Source of the DNA: Deltaproteobacteria bacterium
GTDB taxonomy: Bacteria; Desulfobacterota; Desulfuromonadia; Geobacterales; Pseudopelobacteraceae
Length of the DNA stretch: 48,781 bases
Assembly: GCA_021778115.1 (NCBI GenBank)
Contig: JAJYCS010000008.1
Span: 1 to 48,781, forward strand
Direction of reading: 5' to 3'
Notes under the pieces: model-generated
What the model was told of the DNA's origin: nothing
Database searches by the model: none
What the model saw: only the letters and a program-made list of their open reading frames with translations
In this document: piece by piece, positions 7,949 through 15,431 of the stretch
How the letters are laid out: each line of letters begins with the position of its first letter
Position numbering within the stretch: position 1 is the stretch's first letter
Made by a program: the position numbers and the translations under genes

Positions 7949-9170
7949 GATGGACGCATTGTATCGTGAAAAGATGAAGAATGCCAATAGCCGTGAGTAT
8001 GGTCACGCCTATAACCTGCTCCGTTTTGTGAATCAGGAGACGGCGGCAGCGGCAGGTGAGGAGCGGGAAGACCTGCTGGCCTGGCTTGCTGGGCACGGAA
8101 CCTTCGGCTATGCCGCTACCAAGGTGGACTGCACCCGGCTTTCCCCGGGATGCCGGCGCTGCGGCGAAGGGAGTTGGTCCTGCCTGTTCATCAACGGCCG
8201 CTGCAACGGCCGCTGTTTTTACTGTCCCACCCCGCAGGATGATGACGGCCCGCCGGTTACCAACGGTCTGGCCTTCAGTACACCGCAGGAGTATGCCGCC
8301 TATGTGGAACGGTTCGGTTTCCGGGGGGTCAGCATCAGTGGTGGAGAACCGTTACTGACGCCGGAGCTGACCCTGGACTATCTGCGGGAGGTCCGTAGGC
8401 GTTGCGGTGAGGGGGTTCATCTCTGGCTCTACAGTAACGGGACCCTGCTCACCCCAGACCTCTGCCGCCGTCTGCGGGATGCCGGGCTTGATGAACTCCG
8501 TTTCGACCTCGGGGCGGTCCGCTATCACCTGAAAAAGTTGCGGCTGGCCGTGGGGGTGATACCGACGGTGACGGTGGAGATACCGGCGGTGCCCGAGGAT
8601 GAGCCGCTCCTGCGGCACAAGATGCATGAACTAGTCGACGCCGGCTGCGCCTATCTTAATCTCCACCAGCTGCGGTTGACCCCCCACAACCTGCCCCATC
8701 TGCTGGAACGTGACTATACCTTTGTCCACGGCGAAAAGGTGACGGTGCTGGAATCGGAACTGACGGCTCTGCGGCTGGTGCGTTACAGTATCGAGCACGG
8801 GGTGGGGTTACCGGTCAATTACTGTTCCTTCCCCTACAAACGGCGTTTTCAGCATGCGGCGGCCCGTAGACGGGCAGCCGGCATCCTTTGCGGCGACGGT
8901 GAGCAGATAACCTCGTGCGGCTATCTGCGGGTGCGCCAGGGGACCAGCCTGCAGTATTGCGAAGCGGCCATCCTGCAGCGTCCGTCGCTGCGTGGCCCTT
9001 TTGAAAAGATCACCCTTGACGGAGGGCGGCAGCTCTACCTCGAACGTCAGCCGATTACCCCGCCTCTTGAGATGTCTCCCCAGGAGTGTGCGGCGCTGAC
9101 AGCAGGTGGTATCCCTTCCCGTCTGGCACCGTGGGAGCGGATAGCCGACGGCCTGGCCCCCTATTTCTGA
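7947..9170 (+). CDS. Radical SAM protein of unknown function
   Basis: A 407-residue protein. CxxxCxxC at C86, C90 and C93 (CNGRCFYC) binds the [4Fe-4S] cluster that cleaves S-adenosylmethionine, and SISGGEPLLTPE is the usual GGEP motif. Just before the cluster three further cysteines (C69, C72, C79, in PGCRRCGEGSWSC) suggest a second metal site. More cysteines lie in the C-terminal part (NYCSFPYK, ILCGDGEQITSCGY). I cannot name a substrate. GTGAGG lies 5 bases before the first ATG and 8 before the second, so 7947 or 7950 is the start. It is divergent from the PilZ gene with overlapping start codons and lies 95 bases before the kinase/ATPase gene. Confidence 0.8.
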   Translation: MMDALYREKMKNANSREYGHAYNLLRFVNQETAAAAGEEREDLLAWLAGHGTFGYAATKVDCTRLSPGCRRCGEGSWSCLFINGRCNGRCFYCPTPQDDDGPPVTNGLAFSTPQEYAAYVERFGFRGVSISGGEPLLTPELTLDYLREVRRRCGEGVHLWLYSNGTLLTPDLCRRLRDAGLDELRFDLGAVRYHLKKLRLAVGVIPTVTVEIPAVPEDEPLLRHKMHELVDAGCAYLNLHQLRLTPHNLPHLLERDYTFVHGEKVTVLESELTALRLVRYSIEHGVGLPVNYCSFPYKRRFQHAAARRRAAGILCGDGEQITSCGYLRVRQGTSLQYCEAAILQRPSLRGPFEKITLDGGRQLYLERQPITPPLEMSPQECAALTAGGIPSRLAPWERIADGLAPYF

Positions 9171-9265
9171 GCCGGATGACGGCGTCTTGACCTGGCGTGT
9201 GGTGATGGTGGAACCCCCCGGCGTTGAACAACCATCCCGGGATCTGTCTGCGAAGGGGATGTCGT

Positions 9266-10819
9266 ATGGACCTCGATCGTCTTGAGAGCCTGTTGCAACC
9301 GGCATCGTATCCGGAACCAACCGGTACGGTGCAGCACTTGCAGACCCATATCTCCCATCTTTTTCTCACTGACCAGTATGTCTATAAGTTGAAAAAAACG
9401 GTTGATTTCGGCTTCCTTGACTTCACTACCCTGGAAAAGCGTCGCCATTTTTGTCATGAAGAGGTCCGCCTTAACCGACGACTCTCGCCGGATATCTACC
9501 TGGGGGTGGTGGAACTGCGCGACGATGGCCATGGGGGGCTTTGTTTCACGGGTGAGGGGGAGGTGCGCGAGTATGCGGTGAAGATGCGCCGCCTGCCTGG
9601 CGAGAGGATGCTTGATCATCTGCTGGATACCGGAGGGGTCAGCCGGGCTGATATGGAGGCGATTGCCGCGGTGCTGGCCCGTTTTCACGCCGGTGCGGTC
9701 ACGGGTCCCCGGATTGCCGCCTTCGGCGCCCCGGCCGCACTGCGCGCTAACTGGCTGGAGGACCTGCGGCAGACCGAACAGTACCGTGGTATCACCCTTT
9801 CAGTGGATGATCACCGTTTGATTGGCGATTGGGCGCTGGCTACGCTCACCCACGATGGAGCGCTGTTTGAACGGCGCATCGCCGGAGGTTTCATCCGCGA
9901 GTGCGACGGCGATCTGCACAGCGGAAACATCTGTCTGGATGGCCAGGTCCATATCTTTGATGGGATAGAATTCAACGAGCAGTTTAGGTTCAGCGACACC
10001 GCCGCCGACGTGGCCTTTCTGGCCATGGATCTGGAAAACCATGGCAGGCGGGATCTGGCCGAGGCGTTTGTGGCTGATTACCGTGTTGCCAGTGGTGATG
10101 ACGGTGTCGCATCGGTGCTGCCGTTTTATCTGCTGAATCGTGCCTTTATCCGCGGTAAGGTGGAGAGCTTTCGGCTTTCCGCTCTGGAGATCCCCAGAGC
10201 GGAGCAAGAGGCCGCCGCAGATCGTGCCCGACGTTTCTTCCGTCTGTCACGGGGGTATCTGCTCCGCTGCCGTCTGCCGGCAACCCTCTTCATCACCTGT
10301 GGGCCCACCGGTTGCGGCAAGAGTTCACTGGCGGAGGAATTGGCCTTCCAGCTGGGGTTCTGCCATATCCAGGCCGATCAGGTGCGGAAACGGTTGGCTG
10401 GGGTTGCCGTCACGGCGCGTGGGGCGCCCATCTATACACCTGCCTGGAACCGAGCCACGTATTCACGGCTCGCTGAACTGGCTGGCCGTGAGCTGTCAGT
10501 AGGCCGGAGTGTGCTGGTTGACGCCACGTTTCAACGTCGTTCGGATCGTCGGAAGTGCGCCGCACTGGCCCTGCAGTACGGGGTGCGGTTGGTAATCCTG
10601 GTTGTAGCCGCTCCTGCTCAGCTGATCCGGGAACGTCTGGAACGGCGTAGCCGTGAGGGGGGCAGTGTCTCAGATGGCACCTGGCAGGTGTATCAGCGTC
10701 AGATAGCCTCGTTTGAGCCCCCTCAACCGGATGAGGGGCTGCTGGTTTCGGTGGATGCGCGGCAAAATCTGGTGACGCAGGTGGAACAGGTGCTGGCCGG
10801 TATCGGACTGTTTTCCTGA
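9266..10819 (+). CDS. Bifunctional aminoglycoside phosphotransferase-like / P-loop ATPase protein
   Basis: A 517-residue two-domain protein. The N-terminal part (about 1-330) resembles the APH/choline-kinase fold of the COG2187 type: VYKLKKTVDFGFLDF, the catalytic-loop-like ECDGDLHSGNICLDG, and the metal-binding-like IFDGIEFNEQFR. The C-terminal part (about 345-515) is a zeta-toxin/shikimate-kinase-like P-loop domain with Walker A GPTGCGKSS and the DATFQRRSDR segment. Such fusions are widespread and their substrates are not known; drug resistance should not be assumed. ATG at 9266 has AAGGGG 7 bases upstream; the upstream ATG at 9224 has no such site. It follows the radical SAM gene and may be co-transcribed. 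Confidence 0.82.
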   Translation: MDLDRLESLLQPASYPEPTGTVQHLQTHISHLFLTDQYVYKLKKTVDFGFLDFTTLEKRRHFCHEEVRLNRRLSPDIYLGVVELRDDGHGGLCFTGEGEVREYAVKMRRLPGERMLDHLLDTGGVSRADMEAIAAVLARFHAGAVTGPRIAAFGAPAALRANWLEDLRQTEQYRGITLSVDDHRLIGDWALATLTHDGALFERRIAGGFIRECDGDLHSGNICLDGQVHIFDGIEFNEQFRFSDTAADVAFLAMDLENHGRRDLAEAFVADYRVASGDDGVASVLPFYLLNRAFIRGKVESFRLSALEIPRAEQEAAADRARRFFRLSRGYLLRCRLPATLFITCGPTGCGKSSLAEELAFQLGFCHIQADQVRKRLAGVAVTARGAPIYTPAWNRATYSRLAELAGRELSVGRSVLVDATFQRRSDRRKCAALALQYGVRLVILVVAAPAQLIRERLERRSREGGSVSDGTWQVYQRQIASFEPPQPDEGLLVSVDARQNLVTQVEQVLAGIGLFS

Positions 10820-10887
10820 AGGGCCCCGTGGGCTACGGGTAAAAGTTGCCTTAGAGTGATTTTTTTAGATACATACGCGAAAGAGTG

Positions 10888-10951
10888 TGATAGGCTGTAT
10901 CAACTTTTGAAGTTTATGACCCTGGAACTTTGGAAGATTCCGGGGTTTTTT
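10888..10951 (+). terminator. Structured leader with intrinsic terminator upstream of the cold-shock gene
   Basis: CCCTGGAA (10920-10927) pairs with TTCCGGGG (10938-10945) and is followed directly by six T residues, an intrinsic terminator shape with one G-T pair. A small hairpin TGATA-GGCTG-TATCA (10888-10902) lies just before it. The terminator ends 67 bases before the csp start codon and 100 bases after the preceding stop. It either ends the upstream transcript or acts as an attenuator in the csp leader. Confidence 0.55.
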
Positions 10952-11018
10952 ATAGGTTTCAAACACCACGCCAGCGCGGGTGCATCACACAAGCAGGTTT
11001 CAGAAGGAGAAGTACGGT

Positions 11019-11219
11019 ATGACAACAGGTAGGGTTAAGTGGTTCAATGACAGCAAGGGGTTCGGTTTTCTGGAGCAGGAGAATGGTGAGGATGTGTTTG
11101 TCCATTTCTCCGCTATCAACGCCAATGGCTTCAAATCCCTTGCTGAAGGGGATGCAGTCCAGTTTGAGGTGGTAAAAGGGCCTAAGGGACTGCAGGCCGC
11201 CAACGTGACCCGCATTTAA
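11019..11219 (+). CDS. csp: Cold-shock domain protein
   Basis: A 66-residue single-domain OB-fold protein. Both RNA-binding motifs are visible: RNP1 KGFGFLEQ near residue 14 and RNP2 DVFVHFSAI near residue 26. It begins [11 protein letters not shown] as CspA-type proteins do. Such proteins bind single-stranded RNA and melt secondary structure; some act as antiterminators. A strong GAAGGAGA ribosome-binding site lies 8 bases before the ATG. The gene stands alone between two hairpins, with a long leader, which is usual for cold-inducible csp genes, but cold induction itself is inferred. Confidence 0.95.
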   Translation: MTTGRVKWFNDSKGFGFLEQENGEDVFVHFSAINANGFKSLAEGDAVQFEVVKGPKGLQAANVTRI

Positions 11220-11243
11220 AGCAGGTTTTTTGTGTAGTATCCG

Positions 11244-11270
11244 AAAGCCCTGGCTCTGCCGGGGCTTTTT
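11244..11270 (+). terminator. Intrinsic terminator of the cold-shock gene
   Basis: AGCCCTGGC (11246-11254) pairs with GCCGGGGCT (11258-11266) around a 3-base loop, with one G-T pair, and is followed by a T-run. It lies 25 bases after the csp stop. Confidence 0.8.
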
Positions 11271-11493
11271 GATTTTAATGACTGCATTATCAGCAGTAGG
11301 GTGAGAGTACCTGTCAACGCCCCCCCCCAGCACTGATCGAAAAATTCCTGTTTTTGACGCACTGCCGCCAAGCGTGTATCATGTGACATAGTCGTCGTTC
11401 TCCCGCGGCTGATCGTACGCCAGGGGGACTACAGCGCAATTCCGCACCTGTTGACTACGTGCGGTGACCGTCTGACCTGGGAAGGAGCAACCC

Positions 11494-12462
11494 ATGCAAC
11501 AGGGCTATTATGTGCCGGTCGGTATCGAAAGCATCGAGCCGGCCATGTTTCCCGATGTGGCACTCTACCTCCGTAGTGGCGGCAATTACGTACTCTACAA
11601 GAGCAATGGCCGGACATTTTCCCGGCAGGACGCCCATCGGTTGATGGCGAATAATATTGACTTTCTGTTCGTCAGCCCGGCGGACATGGAGGTGATCAAC
11701 CAGTATATGGAGGCCAATGCCGAGCGGTTTCTGGCCAGTGAAACCTTTGATGGCCGTACCAAGGGTAAAATCATCTACCAGACCTCGATCAATTTCGTGG
11801 GGGATATCTTTCAGAACCCCGGCAAGGCCGGCGATCTGAACCGGAGCAAGCGCCTGATCGAAAACCTGATGACCTACCTCTCCACTGACCGTGATGCCCT
11901 CACGTCGCTGGAGACCGTTATGACCAAAAACTACTACACCTTTGTCCACTCGTTGCAGGTCACGGCGCTCTCCCTGCTGGTGCATGCCGAGGCCTACATG
12001 CTGGCCCATGATGAAATGGTGGATGTGGGGATCGGTACCCTGCTGCATGACTTCGGCAAGATCTTTATCCCGCAGGAGATCCTCAACAAGACCGGCAAAC
12101 TGACTGATGAAGAGCTGGCGGCTATCCGGCGCCATCCTATGGAAGGTTATGACTATCTCAAGGAGCAAACCAGTTTGAACTCCATCTGTCTTGGGATTGT
12201 GCGGGACCACCATGAACGGATCAACGGCAACGGGTATCCGCAGGGGCTTAAGAAAGAGGCTATCTCCCGCAGTGCCCAGGTTGGCGGACTGTGCGACGTC
12301 TACTGCACCCTCACCATTGACCGTAGCGGCCGTACCGCCCTGCCTCCCTATCTCACGATGCAGGTCATGCGGCAGGAGATGAAGGATGCCTTTGACGTGC
12401 GGCTGCTGGATATTCTCGAGGGATTGACCTGCACCGAGGAGGTGCAACAGGTTGTGCTGTAA
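11494..12462 (+). CDS. HD-GYP domain protein, probable cyclic-di-GMP phosphodiesterase
   Basis: A 322-residue protein. The N-terminal part (about 1-120) is a variable region of the kind often found before HD-GYP domains. The HD-GYP domain follows: HSLQV, LLHDFGKIFIPQEILNK with the HD pair, IRRHPMEGYDYL, the signature DHHERINGNGYPQGL, and AQVGGLCDVYCTLTIDR. The HHE..GxGYP signature is intact, so hydrolysis of cyclic di-GMP is likely. GAAGGAG lies 7 bases before the ATG. The CBS pyrophosphatase gene begins 8 bases after the stop, indicating one operon. A run of nine C residues (11320-11328) lies in the 220-base upstream gap, in which no confident promoter was seen. Confidence 0.88.
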   Translation: MQQGYYVPVGIESIEPAMFPDVALYLRSGGNYVLYKSNGRTFSRQDAHRLMANNIDFLFVSPADMEVINQYMEANAERFLASETFDGRTKGKIIYQTSINFVGDIFQNPGKAGDLNRSKRLIENLMTYLSTDRDALTSLETVMTKNYYTFVHSLQVTALSLLVHAEAYMLAHDEMVDVGIGTLLHDFGKIFIPQEILNKTGKLTDEELAAIRRHPMEGYDYLKEQTSLNSICLGIVRDHHERINGNGYPQGLKKEAISRSAQVGGLCDVYCTLTIDRSGRTALPPYLTMQVMRQEMKDAFDVRLLDILEGLTCTEEVQQVVL

Positions 12463-12470
12463 GGAGTGTT

Positions 12471-14117
12471 ATGAATAAGCAGGTATTCGTGATCGGGCAT
12501 CGTAACCCCGATACCGACTCAATTGCATCGGCCATAGCCTACGCGGCCTTCAAGCGCAAGCTGGGGTATGACAACGTCACCGCCGCCATGGCCGGCGCAC
12601 CAAATCCCCAGACTAGCTATATCTTGAAGCGTCTCGGCGTAGAACCGCCGCTGTATCTGGCGGATGTTCATCCCAAAGTACGGGATCTCCTTGCCCGGCG
12701 TCCTGTTACCGCTGCTGCCGGGATGCCGCTTAAGGAGGCCCTGGAACTCTTGCATCGTTATGCCATCCGGGTGCTGCCGGTGGTTGACGGGGCAGGGGCA
12801 CCACAGGGGGTGGTATCGCTGCTCAAGCTGTCGGAGAAGTATCTGGTGGCCGGCAGCGACCGGCGCCGCGGGGTGGACAGCTCGCTGTGCAACCTTTCCC
12901 GCTCTCTTGAAGCTACGCTTTTGACCGGCACGTTGAGCGAGCAGGTGGAACACCTGCATCTGTTCATAGGTGCCATGACCAGACAGTCGTTCAGCGACCG
13001 CATTGCCGGCTACGATACGGCTAACCTCCTGGTGTTGACCGGGGACCGGCCATCGATCCAAGAGGCCGCCATCGAGGCTGGGGTGCGTCTGCTGGTGGTG
13101 ACCGGCGGTTTTACGCTCACCGACGATCTGCTGTCGCAGGCCCGCAGTAAGGGGGTGACGGTGATATCAACCCCGCACGATACCGCTTCATCCGCCTGGC
13201 TTGCCCGCCTTTCCACCCCGATCTCCTGCTTCATGGAGCAGAAATTCGAGCGGATCGGCGTGGCTGAACCGCTGGAGCATCTGCGGCTCAAGCTGTTGCA
13301 TTCCGGCGAACCGGCCGTAGTGGCAGTGGAGGAAGACGGTTCCATTGCCGGAATCGCCACTAAATCATCCCTGCTTGCTCCGATCCCCTACGCCCTGATC
13401 CTGGTTGATCACAACGAGCTTTCCCAGGCGGTCCCTGGCGCCGAATCGGTGGAGATCCTGGAGGTGATCGACCATCACAAGCTGGGCAACCCGACAACCC
13501 ATCAGCCGATCACCTTTATGGCCGCCCCGGTGGGCAGCACCTGTTCCATCGTTGCTTCGCTCTATCGCGAACGCGGCCTGGAGCCGGAGCAACCGATTGC
13601 CGCCTTGCTCTTGGCCGGTATCATGTCCGACACCATTATCCTTAAATCTCCCACCACCACCTCGCGCGACCGTGAACTGGTGGCCTGGCTTGAACCGTTG
13701 GCCGGGTTCGATCATACCTCCTTTGGCAGGGACATCTTCGCCTCCTGTAGCGGGTTCTCCACCCATGGTAGCCTTGAAAAGGCGATCCGCTCCGATTTTA
13801 AGCAGTTCACCGCCGGTGAGACGGTCTTTGGGGTAGGGCAGGTGGAGGTAGTGGGCTTTGATGAGTTCTACGAGTTGAAGGAACAGCTGCGTGAGCTGTT
13901 GCGGCAGGTCAAACAGAGCGACAAGCTGGATATGGCTGGACTGATGGTGACCGACATCTATAGTGAAACCACGCTTTTTCTGGCCGAAGGGAAGAACGAG
14001 CTGGCCCATCTAATGGGGTATCCGCAGTTGGAACCGCATCTGTATGAACTGAAAGGGGTCATGTCCCGTAAAAAACAGATGCTACCGCATCTGTTGAAGG
14101 TCCTGGGGGCGCTGTAA
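12471..14117 (+). CDS. Manganese-dependent inorganic pyrophosphatase, family II with CBS and DRTGG domains
   Basis: A 548-residue protein of the CBS-PPase type. The N-terminal DHH part starts VIGHRNPDTDSIASA, with metal ligands H10, D14 and D16. It is split by an insert holding two CBS motifs (RRPVTAAAGMPLKEALELL; KFERIGVAEPLEHLRLK) around a DRTGG-like segment (residues about 180-250, VVTGGF). The catalytic part resumes with LVDHNE, EVIDHHKLGN, SDTIILKSPTTT, and ends in a DHHA2 domain. Family II enzymes hydrolyse pyrophosphate; the CBS pair usually makes activity respond to adenine nucleotides. A GTAAGGAG site precedes the ATG. It is cotranscribed with the HD-GYP gene. A GC hairpin (14131-14155) without T-tract follows the stop. 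Confidence 0.9.
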   Translation: MNKQVFVIGHRNPDTDSIASAIAYAAFKRKLGYDNVTAAMAGAPNPQTSYILKRLGVEPPLYLADVHPKVRDLLARRPVTAAAGMPLKEALELLHRYAIRVLPVVDGAGAPQGVVSLLKLSEKYLVAGSDRRRGVDSSLCNLSRSLEATLLTGTLSEQVEHLHLFIGAMTRQSFSDRIAGYDTANLLVLTGDRPSIQEAAIEAGVRLLVVTGGFTLTDDLLSQARSKGVTVISTPHDTASSAWLARLSTPISCFMEQKFERIGVAEPLEHLRLKLLHSGEPAVVAVEEDGSIAGIATKSSLLAPIPYALILVDHNELSQAVPGAESVEILEVIDHHKLGNPTTHQPITFMAAPVGSTCSIVASLYRERGLEPEQPIAALLLAGIMSDTIILKSPTTTSRDRELVAWLEPLAGFDHTSFGRDIFASCSGFSTHGSLEKAIRSDFKQFTAGETVFGVGQVEVVGFDEFYELKEQLRELLRQVKQSDKLDMAGLMVTDIYSETTLFLAEGKNELAHLMGYPQLEPHLYELKGVMSRKKQMLPHLLKVLGAL

Positions 14118-14246
14118 CGGTTATGAGTTTGACCGGCCGGGCTTTAGGGCCGGTCGTGCCGAAAGTTGGGATCATCTCTTTTTTGTCGTATCAAAACGGT
14201 CAAGACACATGACCTGCTTCCCAAAGTTTTATCTCTGAAATTTCCC

Positions 14247-14286
14247 TTGCAAATCTGAATATAAGTATATACTTTAAATATATATT
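14247..14286 (+). promoter_or_regulatory. Promoter and palindromic operator region of vapBC
   Basis: TTGCAA (14247-14252) is followed after 15 bases by TATACT (14268-14273). Two palindromes overlap or flank this -10: AAGTATATACTT (14263-14274) and AATATATATT (14277-14286). Paired palindromes at the promoter are the usual binding sites for VapBC-type complexes that repress their own operon. The region is much more AT-rich than its neighbours. Confidence 0.5.
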
Positions 14287-14300
14287 CAATGGGGGCGATC

Positions 14301-14528
14301 ATGAAAACTGCAAAATTATTTCAAAATGGGCAAAGCCAAGCTGTCAGACTGCCTAAAGAGTTTCGTTTTGACGACAGTGAAGTGTTCATTAAAAAGACCG
14401 GCAATATTGTTCAGCTGATTCCCCGCAGCGATTCGTGGAATTCCCTGTTTGGGAGTCTTAAAAAGTTTTCCCGTGATTTCATGGTTGAACGTGTACAGCC
14501 AGAGCTGGACAAGCGGGAGATTTTCTGA
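14301..14528 (+). CDS. vapB: VapB-type antitoxin (AbrB/MazE fold)
   Basis: A 75-residue protein. The N-terminal part MKTAKLFQNGQSQAVRLPKE is the standard swapped-hairpin DNA-binding motif of VapB/MazE antitoxins, and the C-terminal segment after residue 45 would wrap the toxin. GGGGGCG lies just before the ATG at 14301; an ATG at 14289 lacks a ribosome-binding site. The stop overlaps the vapC start by one base (TGATG), as in many coupled toxin-antitoxin pairs. Base composition is clearly AT-richer than the flanking genes, a sign of recent acquisition. Confidence 0.9.
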   Translation: MKTAKLFQNGQSQAVRLPKEFRFDDSEVFIKKTGNIVQLIPRSDSWNSLFGSLKKFSRDFMVERVQPELDKREIF

Positions 14529-14929
14529 TGAAGCTGATGCTCGACACCAATATCTGTATTTATATTATTAAGCAACAGCCAGTTGCTGTGCTGAAACGTT
14601 TCATTGAGTATCAGATAGGCGACATAGGCATTTCTTCAATTACACTTTCTGAATTACGCTATGGAGTTGCCAAGAGTACACACCAAGATAAAAATGCCAA
14701 AGCCCTTGATGCGTTTATTGCTCCTTTAGAAGTTGTCTCTTTTGATGAAGAGTCCGCTCATGTTTATGGTGAAATTCGAGCAACTCTTGAAAAGGCTGGC
14801 ACTCTAATTGGTGCTATGGATATGCTGATTGCTGCACATGCCGTTTCGTTAGGAATTCCTCTGGTAACTAATAACACTCGCGAATTCTCACGTATAACAT
14901 CCCTTAATGTTATTGATTGGATAAATTAG
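14528..14929 (+). CDS. vapC: VapC-type PIN-domain toxin ribonuclease
   Basis: A 133-residue PIN-domain protein. The acidic metal-binding residues are in place: D6 (MLDTNICIYI), E42 (TLSELRYGVA), D98 (IGAMDMLIAAHA), and the NNTREF motif at 115-120. Family members are Mg-dependent endoribonucleases, often cutting initiator tRNA or rRNA, held inactive by VapB. It is complete and of normal length, so the pair is probably functional. Codon use is AT-rich like vapB. The stop codon lies 12 bases before the attC-like element, the spacing seen in integron gene cassettes. Confidence 0.92.
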   Translation: MKLMLDTNICIYIIKQQPVAVLKRFIEYQIGDIGISSITLSELRYGVAKSTHQDKNAKALDAFIAPLEVVSFDEESAHVYGEIRATLEKAGTLIGAMDMLIAAHAVSLGIPLVTNNTREFSRITSLNVIDWIN

Positions 14930-14941
14930 TCTTTCTCTCCT

Positions 14942-15048
14942 GACTAACGGGGGCGGCCTCTGAGCCGCCCCCGCAGGGGTCGGTTCCAGAGGTTGGTTCG
15001 CCCGCCTGCGGGCGGATCAACCGACGGCTCAGAGGCCGATTGTTGGAC
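14942..15048 (+). repeat. attC: attC-like integron recombination site following vapC
   Basis: A 107-base imperfect palindrome. The outer boxes are GACTAAC (14942-14948; one mismatch to RYYYAAC) and GTTGGAC (15042-15048; perfect GTTRRRY). Inside them, 14954-14967 (CGGCCTCTGAGCCG) is the exact reverse complement of 15025-15038. The centre holds a 15-bp hairpin with two G-T pairs (14991-15005 with 15008-15022). The unequal spacers between outer and inner boxes (5 versus 3 bases) fit attC architecture, where asymmetry sets strand choice. Size is within the known attC range and orientation relative to vapC is correct. A competing hairpin (14949-14957 with 14964-14972) could act as a terminator. 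No integrase gene is present in the window. Confidence 0.62.
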
Positions 15049-15376
15049 GCTCCTTCTTCTTTCCGCCTAATGCGCCATTCTCTGCAAAGCGCTGTCAATT
15101 GCGGCTTCACAGGTTTTTTACTTTTTCAGCTTTTTCTGATTTTTTTGCCTATTATTCGCTTTTTTCGATTGTTACTGTCCGTCGTTCTGCTTCACCAGTT
15201 TCCTACTATACCCACTTTGTACCGATCAGGACGGTGAAAGAACCAAAGAGTCCGCGGGATTTTCAAGAGTGACAACAACAGAAAGGTAGTATTTAGTTTG
15301 ACCTCTGTCGACCTACCTGGTATCTTAACAACCATTACATGCTGTTCCAGGAAGATCACGAGTTTACGATACTTGT
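15049..15376. other. Gene-free stretch with T-rich block and helicase leader
   Basis: No supportable gene was found. The part 15114-15180 is strikingly T-rich on the plus strand, with five runs of five or more T residues. Further on, AGGTAG (15284-15289) can pair with CTACCT (15313-15318), which probably belongs to the structured leader of the downstream helicase gene. A candidate promoter TTCTGC-N16-TATACC lies just after the T-rich block but is weak. Confidence 0.4.
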
Positions 15377-15404
15377 AGCCCCGGACGAATTTCGGGGCTT
15401 TTTT
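15377..15404 (+). terminator. Intrinsic terminator in the leader of the DEAD-box helicase gene
   Basis: AGCCCCG (15377-15383) pairs with CGGGGCT (15393-15399), followed by six T residues. It ends only 27 bases before the helicase start codon and just before its ribosome-binding site. No gene lies upstream within about 440 bases for it to serve, so conditional termination of the helicase transcript is the simplest reading. Confidence 0.7.
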
Positions 15405-15431
15405 CTTGAGTACACAGAAAGAAGGAAGTAC

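Noticed and set aside
9266-10819. Aminoglycoside resistance gene
   Set aside because: The phosphotransferase fold is shared by many kinases, and fusion to a P-loop ATPase marks a widespread uncharacterised family, not a resistance enzyme.
10820-11018. Cyclic-dinucleotide (GEMM) riboswitch in the csp leader
   Set aside because: The conserved GEMM core and tetraloop-receptor elements were not found; only the terminator and a small hairpin are present.
14131-14170. Second attC-like site on the left of vapBC
   Set aside because: GACCGGCC pairs with GGCCGGTC and GTTGGGA follows, but there is no matching 5' RYYYAAC box and no nested arms; an ordinary hairpin after the pyrophosphatase gene is more likely.
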